Source: Qipengyuania flava (GTDB lineage Bacteria > Pseudomonadota > Alphaproteobacteria > Sphingomonadales > Sphingomonadaceae). From it: a stretch of DNA of 64,000 nucleotides. Below the pieces are notes generated by a model. The model searched no databases. It was not told where the DNA came from and saw only the letters and a list, made by a program, of their open reading frames with translations. This document shows positions 29,809-39,029 of this stretch, piece by piece; the first letter of the stretch is position 1, and every line of letters starts with the position of its first letter. A program made the translations under genes and the position numbers. Location: the NCBI RefSeq assembly GCF_011762005.1, contig NZ_JAASQU010000001.1:434001-498000 (forward strand). Direction: 5' to 3'.

Positions 29809-30594
29809 CTAGCCTTGCAGCAAGGTACGGGTCGCCGCAGCGACATCGCGTTTGCGCATCAGGCTTTCGCCGACGAGAAAACTGCGTACGCCCGATCGCG
29901 CTAGGCGGGTGCAGTCCGCATGAACGGCAATGCCGCTTTCGCCGACCAGCAAGGTGTCCTTGGGCGCGAGTGCCGCTAGCCTTTCGGTGGTCGACAGATC
30001 AGTGGTAAAAGTCCGCAGATCGCGGTTGTTCACGCCAATCAGGCGGGATTGCAACGCGAGCGCGCGCTCCATCTCGACTTCGTCATGAACCTCGACCAGC
30101 ACGTCCATGCCCTGGACGATCGCTTCCGCTTCGATTTCCTGCATGAGCGCGTTGTCGAGCGCCGCGACGATGATCAGGATCGCATCGGCCCCCAGGGCGC
30201 GTGCTTCGGTCACCTGCCAGGGGTCGACCATGAAATCCTTGCGCAGGACAGGCAATTCGCACGCCCCGCGCGCGGCGACTAGGTAATCCTCGTGTCCCTG
30301 GAAGTAGGGGTTATCGGTCAGGACCGAGAGGCAGGATGCGCCACCCGCAGCATAGGCGCGGGCATGCTCGGCAGGGTGAAAGTCCTCGCGGATCAGTCCC
30401 TTGGAGGGCGAAGCCTTCTTGATTTCGGCGATCAGGCCGAAACCGCTCTCCTGCGCGCGCGCAAGCGCGGCTTGGAACCCGCGCGGGGCGGATTGAGCGC
30501 TTGCCGCAGCCTCGAGTTCGCTCGACGACTGCTGCTGTTTGCGTGCAGCGACTTCCTTGCGCTTGGTCGCGCAGATTTCTTCGAGCTTGTTCAT
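29809..30594 (-). CDS. trpC: Indole-3-glycerol phosphate synthase
   Basis: Fourth step of tryptophan synthesis, converting CdRP to indole-3-glycerol phosphate. It is a TIM barrel of 261 aa from ATG 30594. Active-site strands are visible in order: [33 protein letters not shown] and V-G-E-S-G-I. It follows trpD with a single base between them and is the last trp gene in this series. Confidence 0.97.
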   Translation of the reverse strand: MNKLEEICATKRKEVAARKQQQSSSELEAAASAQSAPRGFQAALARAQESGFGLIAEIKKASPSKGLIREDFHPAEHARAYAAGGASCLSVLTDNPYFQGHEDYLVAARGACELPVLRKDFMVDPWQVTEARALGADAILIIVAALDNALMQEIEAEAIVQGMDVLVEVHDEVEMERALALQSRLIGVNNRDLRTFTTDLSTTERLAALAPKDTLLVGESGIAVHADCTRLARSGVRSFLVGESLMRKRDVAAATRTLLQG

Positions 30595-30595
30595 T

Positions 30596-31588
30596 TCAGG
30601 CGGCCATCGCGATCCAGTTTTCGAGCAGGTTCTTGGCGTTGCCCGAATCGAGCGCCTCGGCGGCCAAGTCTGCGCCATCGGCCCAGTCCCCGGTCCGCCC
30701 GGCAACGATCAGAGTGGCGGCAGCATTGAACAGCACGGCGTCGCGATAGGGACCGGGGGTTCCCTCGAGCAGGGCCTGCAATGCCTTGGCATTGTGCTGC
30801 GGGTCGCCCCCGCGGATGGCTTCGACCGGGGCATGCGGAAGATTTGCCTGCACCGCGAACACGCGGCGCATCTCGAAATCATTGCCTGTCACATCGGCCA
30901 GTTCGTTCCCGCCTGCGAGACTGAGTTCATCGAGGCCCTCGTCGCCCGACGCGATGAAGCTGCGCTCGGTCCCGAGCTTTGCCTTTGCCGCGGCATAGAT
31001 CGGGACATAAGCGGGGCGCGCAATCCCGATCAGTTGACGTGTAACACCGGCCGGATTGGATAACGGGCCCATGAGATTAAAAATGGTCCGCACACCAAGC
31101 TTCTGGCGGATCGGTTGGATGCGCCCCATCGCGGGATGGTGGTTCTTGGCGAACAGGAAGCAAATACCAAGCTCTGCCAATGTCTTCTCGGCGCTTCTTC
31201 CGGCGGCTTCCATGTCGAGGCCCAGCGCTTCGAGCGTATCCGCCGCGCCGGCCTTGCTGCTTGCCGCGCGATTGCCATGCTTGGCGACCGGTACGCCACA
31301 CGCCGCCACGACGAGACTGACCGCGGTCGAGACATTGAGTGTGTGATGGCCATCGCCACCCGTCCCGCAGCAATCGACCGTCCCGTCGGGCGCGGCGATC
31401 GGGATCAGACGTGCACGCAAAGCGCGCGCGGCCCCCGCGATCTCGTCCGACGTTTCGCTCCGGGCCGACATGTCGACAAGGAAGCGGGCGATCTCTTCGT
31501 CACTGGTTTTGCCATCGAGAATCCAGCCGAAGACTTCCTCCGCCTCGGCTTCACCCAAATGCTGGGTTGCGTCGGGTAATGGCTTCAT
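30596..31588 (-). CDS. trpD: Anthranilate phosphoribosyltransferase
   Basis: Transfers the phosphoribosyl group from PRPP to anthranilate. It has 330 aa from ATG 31588, which overlaps the trpG stop (ATGA). Diagnostic motifs are [12 protein letters not shown] (PRPP loop), [12 protein letters not shown] and M-G-R-I-Q-P-I-R. It is a separate protein from the TrpG amidotransferase, unlike the enterobacterial fusion. Confidence 0.97.
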   Translation of the reverse strand: MKPLPDATQHLGEAEAEEVFGWILDGKTSDEEIARFLVDMSARSETSDEIAGAARALRARLIPIAAPDGTVDCCGTGGDGHHTLNVSTAVSLVVAACGVPVAKHGNRAASSKAGAADTLEALGLDMEAAGRSAEKTLAELGICFLFAKNHHPAMGRIQPIRQKLGVRTIFNLMGPLSNPAGVTRQLIGIARPAYVPIYAAAKAKLGTERSFIASGDEGLDELSLAGGNELADVTGNDFEMRRVFAVQANLPHAPVEAIRGGDPQHNAKALQALLEGTPGPYRDAVLFNAAATLIVAGRTGDWADGADLAAEALDSGNAKNLLENWIAMAA

Positions 31589-32199
31589 GCGGGCACCTTC
31601 GCGGCAATGCCGCACAGTTCGAGGAAATTCGCGAGCAGCGCGTGACCGTTCTCGGTCGCGATGCTCTCGGGGTGGAACTGGACCCCGTGGATCGGCAACT
31701 CGCGATGGCGAAATCCCATTACGCTAGACCCGTCGAGGCCGGGGGTCTCGCTCGTTGCATTGATGACGAGGCAATCGGGAATGTCCTCGACCACCAGCGA
31801 GTGATAGCGCGTTGCGATATAGGGCGAGGGCAGGTCCGCGAAGACGCCGCTGCCGTCATGCGTTACCGCGGAGGTTTTTCCGTGCATCAATCCGCCACGC
31901 ACCACGCGACCGCCGAAGTGCTGGCCGATGGCCTGATGCCCAAGACATACGCCGAGCAGGGGCCTCGCCGCCTGTGCACATGCGGCGACCAGCCCGAGGC
32001 TCACGCCTGCTTCATTGGGGGTGCATGGGCCGGGCGAGATGAGATAGCCGCCATGGTTCCGGTCCAGCGCCTCCTCTGCAGTGATGGCGTCATTGCGGAC
32101 GACCTCAACTTCCGCGCCCAGTTCCATCAGGTAATGGACGAGGTTGAAGGTGAAGCTGTCGTAATTGTCGATTACGAGGATGGATCGGCGATCGGTCAT
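31585..32199 (-). CDS. trpG: Anthranilate synthase component II (glutamine amidotransferase)
   Basis: Class I glutamine amidotransferase, 204 aa, that supplies ammonia to TrpE. It shows the start D-N-Y-D-S-F-T-F-N, the oxyanion-hole loop S-P-G-P-C-T-P, the nucleophile G-V-C-L-G-H-Q, and the His/Glu pair V-Q-F-H-P-E-S. In many bacteria such a subunit also serves aminodeoxychorismate synthase (PabA); the trp gene context favours TrpG. ATG 32199 was chosen over an in-frame TTG at 32211. Confidence 0.96.
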   Translation of the reverse strand: MTDRRSILVIDNYDSFTFNLVHYLMELGAEVEVVRNDAITAEEALDRNHGGYLISPGPCTPNEAGVSLGLVAACAQAARPLLGVCLGHQAIGQHFGGRVVRGGLMHGKTSAVTHDGSGVFADLPSPYIATRYHSLVVEDIPDCLVINATSETPGLDGSSVMGFRHRELPIHGVQFHPESIATENGHALLANFLELCGIAAKVPA

Positions 32200-32290
32200 T
32201 GCTGGCGTCAATGGCGGCGCGGCGGCTCGCTTTCAAGCAAGGAAAGGTTTTCCGGGCAGCGCGGTGATCCGCCTGTGCGCTGCGCCGGAG

Positions 32291-33253
32291 TCAGCCTTCC
32301 TTGCCCGCCAGTCTGTCGGTCGCACGAACGAGGCCATCGATGATCCCCGGTTCGCCGGCACTGTGACCTGCGTCGTGGACGATCCAGAACTCGGCCTCGG
32401 GCCAAGCTTTCTTCAGTGCCCAGGCAGCGCCGGGCGGGGTACAGATGTCGTGGCGGCCCTGGACGATGATCCCGGGGATCCCGGCCAGTTTATCGACATT
32501 GTTTAGCAGTTCGTTCTCTTCGAGGAAAAAGTTCTCGAGGAAGAACTTGGCGCAAATGCGCGCGAAGGGCACTGCCTTGGCCGGATCGCCAAAACTGTCG
32601 AGCAGCTCTTCATTGGGCAGCAGCGTCGCGACATGGCCTTCCCACAGCGACCATTCGCGGGCCGCTTCCAGCCGCGTCGCTTCGTCGTCGCTGGTCAGGC
32701 GTTCGTAATAGGCGCGCACGAGATCGCCGCGCTCGGCTTCGGGAATGATGCCGGTGAACTGGTCCCATTGCTCGGCCATGATCTCGCTGGCGCCGTAACC
32801 ATAGAGCCAGGATTTCTCCTGCTGGCGTGCAAGGAAAACGCCGCGCAGCACCAGCTCGCTGACCCGCTCGGGATATTTCTGGGCGTAAGCGAGCGCGAGG
32901 GTCGATCCCCAGCTACCGCCGAAAGCCTGCCATTTCTCGTGCCCGCACATCATGCGCAGCCGCTCGATATCCTCGACGATCCGCCAGGTGTCGTTGTTTT
33001 CGATTTCGGCGAAGGGCAGCGACTTGCCGCAGCCACGCTGGTCGAACAGCAGCACGTCGTAGAGTTCGGGGTCCCACTGGCGGCGGTGGTCGGGAGCCAT
33101 CCCGCCACCGGGGCCGCCATGCAGGAACACCGCGGGTTTTGCGCCGGGCGTTCCGACACGCTCGTAATAAAGCGAATGTCCTTCGCCGACATCGAGCATA
33201 CCGGTCTCGTAGGGTTCGATCTCGGGATAGAGCGTACGGCGGGTCTCGGTCAT
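32291..33253 (-). CDS. pip: Prolyl aminopeptidase (proline iminopeptidase)
   Basis: Alpha/beta-hydrolase of peptidase family S33, which removes N-terminal proline. It has 320 aa. Motifs are H-G-G-P-G-G-G (oxyanion loop), D-Q-R-G-C-G-K-S, the nucleophile elbow G-G-S-W-G-S-T-L-A, and late Asp and His in G-R-H-D-I-C-T-P-P and D-A-G-H-S. No signal peptide, so cytoplasmic. ATG 33253 overlaps the stop of the preceding lipoprotein gene. It sits inside the trp gene series between trpE and trpG, so it is likely co-expressed with tryptophan synthesis genes. Confidence 0.95.
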   Translation of the reverse strand: MTETRRTLYPEIEPYETGMLDVGEGHSLYYERVGTPGAKPAVFLHGGPGGGMAPDHRRQWDPELYDVLLFDQRGCGKSLPFAEIENNDTWRIVEDIERLRMMCGHEKWQAFGGSWGSTLALAYAQKYPERVSELVLRGVFLARQQEKSWLYGYGASEIMAEQWDQFTGIIPEAERGDLVRAYYERLTSDDEATRLEAAREWSLWEGHVATLLPNEELLDSFGDPAKAVPFARICAKFFLENFFLEENELLNNVDKLAGIPGIIVQGRHDICTPPGAAWALKKAWPEAEFWIVHDAGHSAGEPGIIDGLVRATDRLAGKEG

Positions 33254-34080
33254 TCGCTGGCCTTCTTCTTGACAACGAGGATCGGCCCGATCGGCTTGCC
33301 CGTATCGAGGCGGTCGGTGGCGGGATTCCACAACAGCGAAACGGTGTCGTCGAGGAACAGCGCGTTCTTCACTTCGAGTTCGTTCTTGTAGAACCGCGCG
33401 AGCTTGCCGAACGATATCGGCGCGTTGGTGATGACGAAATGCGCCCGTCCTTCGCCGTCGATGCCGACTGCGTTGCGGACTTTCCGCGAGGGTCCGTCAT
33501 GCACGATTTCGGGATGGATCTTGCCATCGATTATCAACATCGGTCCCGATTGCGTTCCGAACTGCGGTCGATCGGTGACGTTGGCGAGAAACCAATCGGT
33601 ATCGCGCACGTGCCATTTACCGCCGGTGCCGTAAAACACGCCATTGGGCTTCATGTAGAAATTGCCCGAACCCGAACCGGTCTGCAACTCGTGCAGTCGC
33701 TTGGCGTCCTCGACGAAATAGCCGACCGGCGTACCGTCTTCATCGGCTATCCCCGCATTCATCGCGAAGGCCACGGTCTCGCCATCATGCGCGGCGGCAT
33801 AGTCCTTCAGGCTGCGATAACGCGTATCGCCATTAGCGAGCGCGGTCTCGATGCTGTGCCGATCCGGGACCGCAAGGCAATGCGTGATCGGCGTGTCCTC
33901 GAAAATGATCGAGCGACAGGCGCTCTCGACCTGGCTAGCGAGCGTCGCAGCCGGGGTCGGGGTGCCCGAAGAGGGGCCGGTCTTGCCGTCGATCCGCGCG
34001 CGGGCGACGGGTTCGCCCTCGGGCTGAGCTTCGCAGGCCGTCAGCGCAAGCAGGGCCAGCGCGGCGAGTGTCGTTTTCAT
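33250..34080 (-). CDS. Lipoprotein with phosphodiester glycosidase (NAGPA/DUF2233) domain
   Basis: 276 aa from ATG 34080. A lipoprotein signal ends in lipobox L-T-A-C (Cys16), then a short low-complexity linker. The folded domain from about residue 50 has the features of the NAGPA/DUF2233 family: F-A-M-N-A-G-I, Y-M-K-P-N-G-V-F-Y, Q-S-G-P-M-L-I-I-D-G and the distal N-A-L-F-L-D-D. Family members hydrolyse sugar phosphodiesters or act in the cell envelope; the substrate here is unknown. It overlaps trpE by 4 bases upstream and pip by 4 bases downstream. Confidence 0.85.
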   Translation of the reverse strand: MKTTLAALALLALTACEAQPEGEPVARARIDGKTGPSSGTPTPAATLASQVESACRSIIFEDTPITHCLAVPDRHSIETALANGDTRYRSLKDYAAAHDGETVAFAMNAGIADEDGTPVGYFVEDAKRLHELQTGSGSGNFYMKPNGVFYGTGGKWHVRDTDWFLANVTDRPQFGTQSGPMLIIDGKIHPEIVHDGPSRKVRNAVGIDGEGRAHFVITNAPISFGKLARFYKNELEVKNALFLDDTVSLLWNPATDRLDTGKPIGPILVVKKKASE

Positions 34081-35576
34081 TGACCGAATCCGGGCTCCTT
34101 GGCGAGGCGAACGGCTTCCTTCGCCGCAGCGAGCAGGGCGCCCGCCTTCGCTTCGCATTCTCTCTGTTCATAAGCGGGATCGCTGTCCGCGACTATCCCC
34201 GCTCCCGCCTGCACATGCATCGTGCCGTCCTTCACCACCGCGGTGCGCAGAACAATGCAGCTGTCGACCGAGCCGTCGGGTGCAAAATAGCCGACGCCGC
34301 CGGCATAGGGACCGCGCGTGGCGGGTTCGAGTTCGGCGATGATTTCGCATGCGCGGACCTTTGGCGCACCGCTGACCGTGCCCGCGGGAAAGCCTGCGAA
34401 CAATGCATCGATCGCGTCCTTCCGTGGATCGAGTTCGCCGGTCACATTGCTGACGATATGCATGACATGGCTGTAGCGCTCGACGGTGAAGCTCTCGGTG
34501 ACGGTCACACTACCTGCGCGCGCCACGCGGCCGACGTCGTTGCGTCCCAGATCGAGCAGCATGAGATGCTCCGCGCGCTCCTTGGGATCGGCCAGCAGAG
34601 ACTGTTCGGCGGCGCGGTCGGCTGCTGCATTCGCGCCGCGCGGGCGGGTGCCCGCGATCGGGCGGATGGTAACTTCACCCTCGCGCACGCGAACGAGGAT
34701 TTCAGGGCTCGAGCCGACGATCGCGAAACCGGGCATGTCAAGAAAGTACAGGAAAGGCGAAGGGTTCACCCGCCGTAGCGAACGGTATAGTGCCATCGGC
34801 GGCAGGGTGAAGGGCGTCGCGAACCGCTGCGAGAGGACGACCTGGAAGATGTCGCCTGCCGCGATGTAATCCTTCGCCCGAAGGACCATGGCTTCGTAAT
34901 CTGCGGCCGCCATGGTCGGTGTCAGTGCAGGCTCGGGATGGTCGGGCGCCGCATACTGGATTGCCGCGACCGGGCTAGAAAGCTTGCGCAGCACTTCGTC
35001 GATGCGTTCTTCGGCGCGGTCGATCGAACCGTCGAGCCATACCGGCGAAATGCAGAACAGCGCATCGCTCAACCGGTCGAACACCAGCAGCACCGTCGGC
35101 CGCACGAACAGCATGTCCGGAACGTCAACCTCGCCTTGCTCTGGGCGCGGTAGTTTCTCGACCAGCCCGATGGTCTCATAGCCAAAATGGCCGACGAGGC
35201 AGGCAAGGGCGGGGGGCAGTTCCTCGGGAACCTCGCAGCGACAGCTCTCGACCAGCGATCGCAGGCTCTCCAGCGTGTCCGCCGCGCAAGGCTCGAAAGC
35301 GTCGCGGGCGAATTGCCACTGCGCGTTGATCGCGGCGTCATTGCCGGTGGCGCGAAAGACGAGGTCGGGATCAAGCCCGATCAGGCTGTAACGCCCGCGC
35401 ACTTCACCGCCTTCGACCGACTCGAGCAGGAAATCGCCGCGCCCGTCCTCGAACAGCTTGAGCGCCGCCCCGACGGGGGTCTCGGTATCGGCGACGACCT
35501 TGCGCCAGACCAACGCAGGCTTGCCCTGCGCCAGTGCTGCGCGCGCGCTATCGGCGCCGTTCAGACCGGTAGACAA
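34077..35576 (-). CDS. trpE: Anthranilate synthase component I
   Basis: Converts chorismate to anthranilate, the committed step of tryptophan synthesis. It has 499 aa. The feedback-inhibition L-L-E-S element (F-L-L-E-S-V-E-G) is present near residue 45. The catalytic motifs are I-A-G-T-R-P-R-G-A, D-L-G-R-N-D-V-G-R-V and P-A-G-T-V-S-G-A-P-K. I chose the TTG at 35576. It has GAGG at suitable spacing, lies 7 bases after the ppiD stop and gives a normal N-terminus; an earlier in-frame start would lie deep inside ppiD. Confidence 0.96.
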   Translation of the reverse strand: MSTGLNGADSARAALAQGKPALVWRKVVADTETPVGAALKLFEDGRGDFLLESVEGGEVRGRYSLIGLDPDLVFRATGNDAAINAQWQFARDAFEPCAADTLESLRSLVESCRCEVPEELPPALACLVGHFGYETIGLVEKLPRPEQGEVDVPDMLFVRPTVLLVFDRLSDALFCISPVWLDGSIDRAEERIDEVLRKLSSPVAAIQYAAPDHPEPALTPTMAAADYEAMVLRAKDYIAAGDIFQVVLSQRFATPFTLPPMALYRSLRRVNPSPFLYFLDMPGFAIVGSSPEILVRVREGEVTIRPIAGTRPRGANAAADRAAEQSLLADPKERAEHLMLLDLGRNDVGRVARAGSVTVTESFTVERYSHVMHIVSNVTGELDPRKDAIDALFAGFPAGTVSGAPKVRACEIIAELEPATRGPYAGGVGYFAPDGSVDSCIVLRTAVVKDGTMHVQAGAGIVADSDPAYEQRECEAKAGALLAAAKEAVRLAKEPGFGQ

Positions 35577-35583
35577 TCGCGCC

Positions 35584-37518
35584 TCAGCTTCCGGCGAGCT
35601 GCTTACGCACGGCTTCGATCGCCGCGGCATTGCGCGACACGCCAAGTTCCTCGCGCATGGCCACGCCCAATTGTTCGGCGTATTCGTCGCCCAGCAGCGG
35701 GCCCATCTGGCGCCGCGCCTGCGCAATCAGGGGGTCGTCTTCGGCGATGTCGTCCATCGCGATATCGTCGACCTTGACGACGAAGAACCCCGCATTGCCC
35801 CCCGCTTCGAGCTTTTTGGTCGTACCTTCGGCCATGCTGAACAGCAGCGCAATCGGCGGCGGGATCCGGCGTTCGCGCTGACGGGCAAGATCCTCGCGCG
35901 TCATATCGATCGACTGCGCGGGCGGCACGCGGCGTTCCTCGGCGGACAGCGCCTGCGCAATAGACTGCCCATCCGCGATCCGCTTCATCACACGGTCGGC
36001 AGCGGCCTGTGCGGCCTTCATGCCTTCGGTGGCACGCCAGCGAGCGGCGACCACGTCCTCGATGTCGGCGAAAGGTGCGGCAGCTGCCTGCGTAATGTCG
36101 GCGACTTCATAGACCAGATAGGTCTGACCGCTTTCGATCGCCGCAATCTCGGGTTCTTCTTCCTGCATCTGGAATGCGGTCGCCAGAGCAGGCTGGAGTA
36201 CCCCGGGAAGCTGAGCCTGCGGGTTGTCGAACAGGCGGCCGTCGGCCAGTGCGGGACCAACGGTTTCAAGTTCCAGACCCAGATCTTCGGAAACTTCCGC
36301 GAGCGTCGCGCCATTGCCGAGTTGTTCCTCGATTTCGCTTGCCAGATCGGCGAGGCCGCGCACCCGCTTTTCCTGGCGGATCGTGTCGGCAATCTTGCCG
36401 CGAACCTGGGCAAGGCTGCGGGCAGGGGTGGCATCGACGGCATCGATCCGCGCGACATGCCAACCGAGCGGGCTGCGCGCAGGCGTAGTCATCTCACCGC
36501 GATCTGCCGAGAAATAGGCTGCGGCGACTGCGGGTGACGCCTGGCTGGCGAGACCTTCACGGACCACATCGACGACCGGTGCGGCGCGCAGGCCGGCCTC
36601 GCGCGCGACCTGTTCGAAAGAGGCACCGCCTGCAACGTGGTCGCGAATGGATTTGGCGGCCGCCTCGGTCGGGACGATCAACTGGGTAAAGTCGCGCGTT
36701 TCGGCAGCGGCATATTGTTCGGCGTCGCGTTCGTAGCGCGCAGCGATTTCCGCATCGGTCGGTTCGGCCCGATCGCCCAGCGCCGCCGCATCGAAGGTCG
36801 CGTAGCGAAGCGTACGACGTTCAGGGCGGACGAAGAAGTCGCGGTTCTTGTCGTAATAGGCGCGCAGTGCCTTGGCATCGGGCTCGCCGCTGGGGGCGAA
36901 CGTCGCCGCGGGCAACAGCGCGATCGAGCCTTTCCGGCGTTCCTTGAACAATTGTGCATAGCGGTAGGCGAGCTTGTCGGGGACCGTCGCGCCGAAACCG
37001 GCGGGGATCAGCAATTGCTGCGACAACAGCCCGATACCCAGATCTTCGCGAACCTGGGCATCGGTCAGACGCTGAAGCGAAAGCGCCTGGCGATAGGTGT
37101 CCTCACTGAAATTGCCGTCGGGTCCGCGGAAGGCAGGGATCATGCGGATCTCGCTATTCACCAGATTATCGCCGGCTCGCAGCCCCAGCCTGTCGGCATA
37201 GCCCTTCAGCGCTGCACGGTTGATCAGCGCATCGAGCGCCGATTCCAGCCCACCCTGGCGCAAGAAGCTTTGCATGGTGATGGTCGGCTGCTCTTCGCGA
37301 ATCCGGTCGATGCCGTTGTTCGCCCCGCGCACCAGATCAGCCGTGGATATCTTTTCATCGCCCACGACTGCCACGCGATCTCCCCCGGCGATCCCGCCGA
37401 ACGTCCCCGTGCTCGAAACATCCGCGCTGGCGAAGGCAAGCGCGATCAGCCCGAGGAATGCGAGTGCGATCGCGAGCCCGAGCTTGGTCTTGAAGAAATT
37501 ACGGAAGAACTGGAACAT
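35584..37518 (-). CDS. ppiD: Periplasmic chaperone / peptidyl-prolyl isomerase D
   Basis: 644 aa, inner-membrane anchored by one helix (residues 12-32), with a large periplasmic part. The SurA-N-like chaperone region occupies about residues 50-230 and a parvulin-type rotamase-like region about 260-350. The C-terminal half is helical. PpiD assists folding of proteins leaving the Sec translocon. It is the first gene of the series ppiD-trpE-lipoprotein-pip-trpG-trpD-trpC and is divergent from tpiA across 196 bases that must hold both promoters. Confidence 0.92.
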   Translation of the reverse strand: MFQFFRNFFKTKLGLAIALAFLGLIALAFASADVSSTGTFGGIAGGDRVAVVGDEKISTADLVRGANNGIDRIREEQPTITMQSFLRQGGLESALDALINRAALKGYADRLGLRAGDNLVNSEIRMIPAFRGPDGNFSEDTYRQALSLQRLTDAQVREDLGIGLLSQQLLIPAGFGATVPDKLAYRYAQLFKERRKGSIALLPAATFAPSGEPDAKALRAYYDKNRDFFVRPERRTLRYATFDAAALGDRAEPTDAEIAARYERDAEQYAAAETRDFTQLIVPTEAAAKSIRDHVAGGASFEQVAREAGLRAAPVVDVVREGLASQASPAVAAAYFSADRGEMTTPARSPLGWHVARIDAVDATPARSLAQVRGKIADTIRQEKRVRGLADLASEIEEQLGNGATLAEVSEDLGLELETVGPALADGRLFDNPQAQLPGVLQPALATAFQMQEEEPEIAAIESGQTYLVYEVADITQAAAAPFADIEDVVAARWRATEGMKAAQAAADRVMKRIADGQSIAQALSAEERRVPPAQSIDMTREDLARQRERRIPPPIALLFSMAEGTTKKLEAGGNAGFFVVKVDDIAMDDIAEDDPLIAQARRQMGPLLGDEYAEQLGVAMREELGVSRNAAAIEAVRKQLAGS

Positions 37519-37714
37519 GATAGACGGAAATTCCGGTTGGATGGCAGTGGTCGGTCGAAACCGACCGGGATGGGTTGGGGCGCTTTATCCGCCCTGCGAC
37601 CTCGCGGCAACAGGTTGGAAAGGGTTTTGACGTGCGAAGAAACCTTCTCTAGCGGAGCGCATCCCCCGCCCCATATATCGGGCCACACATTCCAATAATT
37701 CGCAGGACCTAGAC

Positions 37715-38476
37715 ATGGCCGAACGGCCCTACATCGTCGGAAACTGGAAAATGAACGGCACGCGCGCCATGCTTTCCGAAGCACGCGCCATCGACCGTGC
37801 AGCGCAACGCTACATGAAGGTCGAAGTCGCCGTTGCCCCGCCTTACACGCTGATCCACGCGGTGCATAAGGAGGCCGAACAGATCGGCGTCGGCGCGCAG
37901 GATTGCCATGCCGGACCCGAAGGCGCGCACACTGGCGACATCAATGCACCCATGGTTGCCGATGCCGGCGCCAAGTTCGTGATCCTCGGTCATAGCGAAC
38001 GGCGGCAGGACCATGCCGAGACCAATGAGTGCATCAACGCGAAGATCGAATCGGCTATCGATGCGGGTCTTCGCGTCATCCTGTGTTGCGGTGAAACGCT
38101 TGAAACGCGCGATGCGGGCAAGGCCGAGGAGTTCGTGCTGGGCCAGCTCAAGGCCGCGCTGCCGAAGTTCGAGGACCCTGCCGAGCGCCTAACCGTGGCA
38201 TACGAGCCGATCTGGGCGATCGGCACCGGTCGTACGGCGACCGCTGACGATATCGCCGCCATGCATGGCGCGATCCGCCAATTGCTGGTCGATACCTATG
38301 GCGAAGAAGCCTCTGCGATGGTCCGGATTCTTTACGGTGGTTCGGTCAAGCCCGAGAACGCCCGCGAAATCCTTGCCACGCCCGAAGTGGGCGGGGCGCT
38401 CGTGGGCGGTGCCAGCCTGTCGGCGGAAAGTTTCCTGGGTATCGTGGTCGGCGCTTCCGAATCCGACGAGTCCTGA
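37715..38476 (+). CDS. tpiA: Triosephosphate isomerase
   Basis: Interconverts dihydroxyacetone phosphate and glyceraldehyde 3-phosphate. It is a TIM barrel of 253 aa. Catalytic Lys in G-N-W-K-M-N, His in G-H-S-E-R-R and Glu in A-Y-E-P-I-W-A-I-G-T-G are all present, as is the phosphate-binding Y-G-G-S-V-K-P-E-N. ATG 37715 has AGGA seven bases upstream. It is followed by secG after 78 bases, an order common in this group. Confidence 0.98.
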   Translation: MAERPYIVGNWKMNGTRAMLSEARAIDRAAQRYMKVEVAVAPPYTLIHAVHKEAEQIGVGAQDCHAGPEGAHTGDINAPMVADAGAKFVILGHSERRQDHAETNECINAKIESAIDAGLRVILCCGETLETRDAGKAEEFVLGQLKAALPKFEDPAERLTVAYEPIWAIGTGRTATADDIAAMHGAIRQLLVDTYGEEASAMVRILYGGSVKPENAREILATPEVGGALVGGASLSAESFLGIVVGASESDES

Positions 38477-38554
38477 TCGCACCCAACCTTGCCGTTTGCC
38501 GCCTGCGCGCCTAGATGCGCGTGAGCCCGCTACAGCCAATCCAAGAGTAACCGC

Positions 38555-38923
38555 ATGTTCCTGTTTCTCACCGTCGTCCAGGCGATCATCGCAGCCGCGC
38601 TTGTCGGCGTCATTCTGATGCAGCGTTCCGAGGGCGGTGGCCTGGGTATCGGCGGCAGCCCGTCGGGCATGCTGAGCGCGCGCGGGGCAGCGGACTTCCT
38701 TACCCGTTCGACCAAGTGGCTGGCGGTGCTGTTCGTTGTCCTGTCGATCGCGTTGGCTGCGGTCGCGGTCGAAACCACGGGCAGCGATGCGATCGAATCG
38801 ACGCTCGACCGTACGGTCGCCCCGGCGGCTCCGGCCGATCCGCTCGGCCCGGCAACTACCGGCGAGGCGGCACCCGCGAGCGCGCCGGCCGACGCCGATC
38901 CGCTGTCCGGCGCGACCGAATAA
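38555..38923 (+). CDS. secG: Preprotein translocase subunit SecG
   Basis: 122 aa. The family layout is clear: helix 1 (residues 2-22), a cytoplasmic loop with L-M-Q-R-S-E-G-G-G-L-G-I-G, then F-L-T-R-S-T-K-W and helix 2. A C-terminal Ala/Pro/Asp-rich tail of ~45 residues is low-complexity. SecG assists SecYE-dependent export. It lies between tpiA and pyrG. Confidence 0.95.
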   Translation: MFLFLTVVQAIIAAALVGVILMQRSEGGGLGIGGSPSGMLSARGAADFLTRSTKWLAVLFVVLSIALAAVAVETTGSDAIESTLDRTVAPAAPADPLGPATTGEAAPASAPADADPLSGATE

Positions 38924-39029
38924 CACCACCCATTCGACGCAAGCCTGTGGATTGCGCTGCTCCGGCGGCGCGATTTGCGCGTGTTTGCGCTTGCCCCGAC
39001 TCAACCCTTCAGCTTAAGGCCCGACCCCC

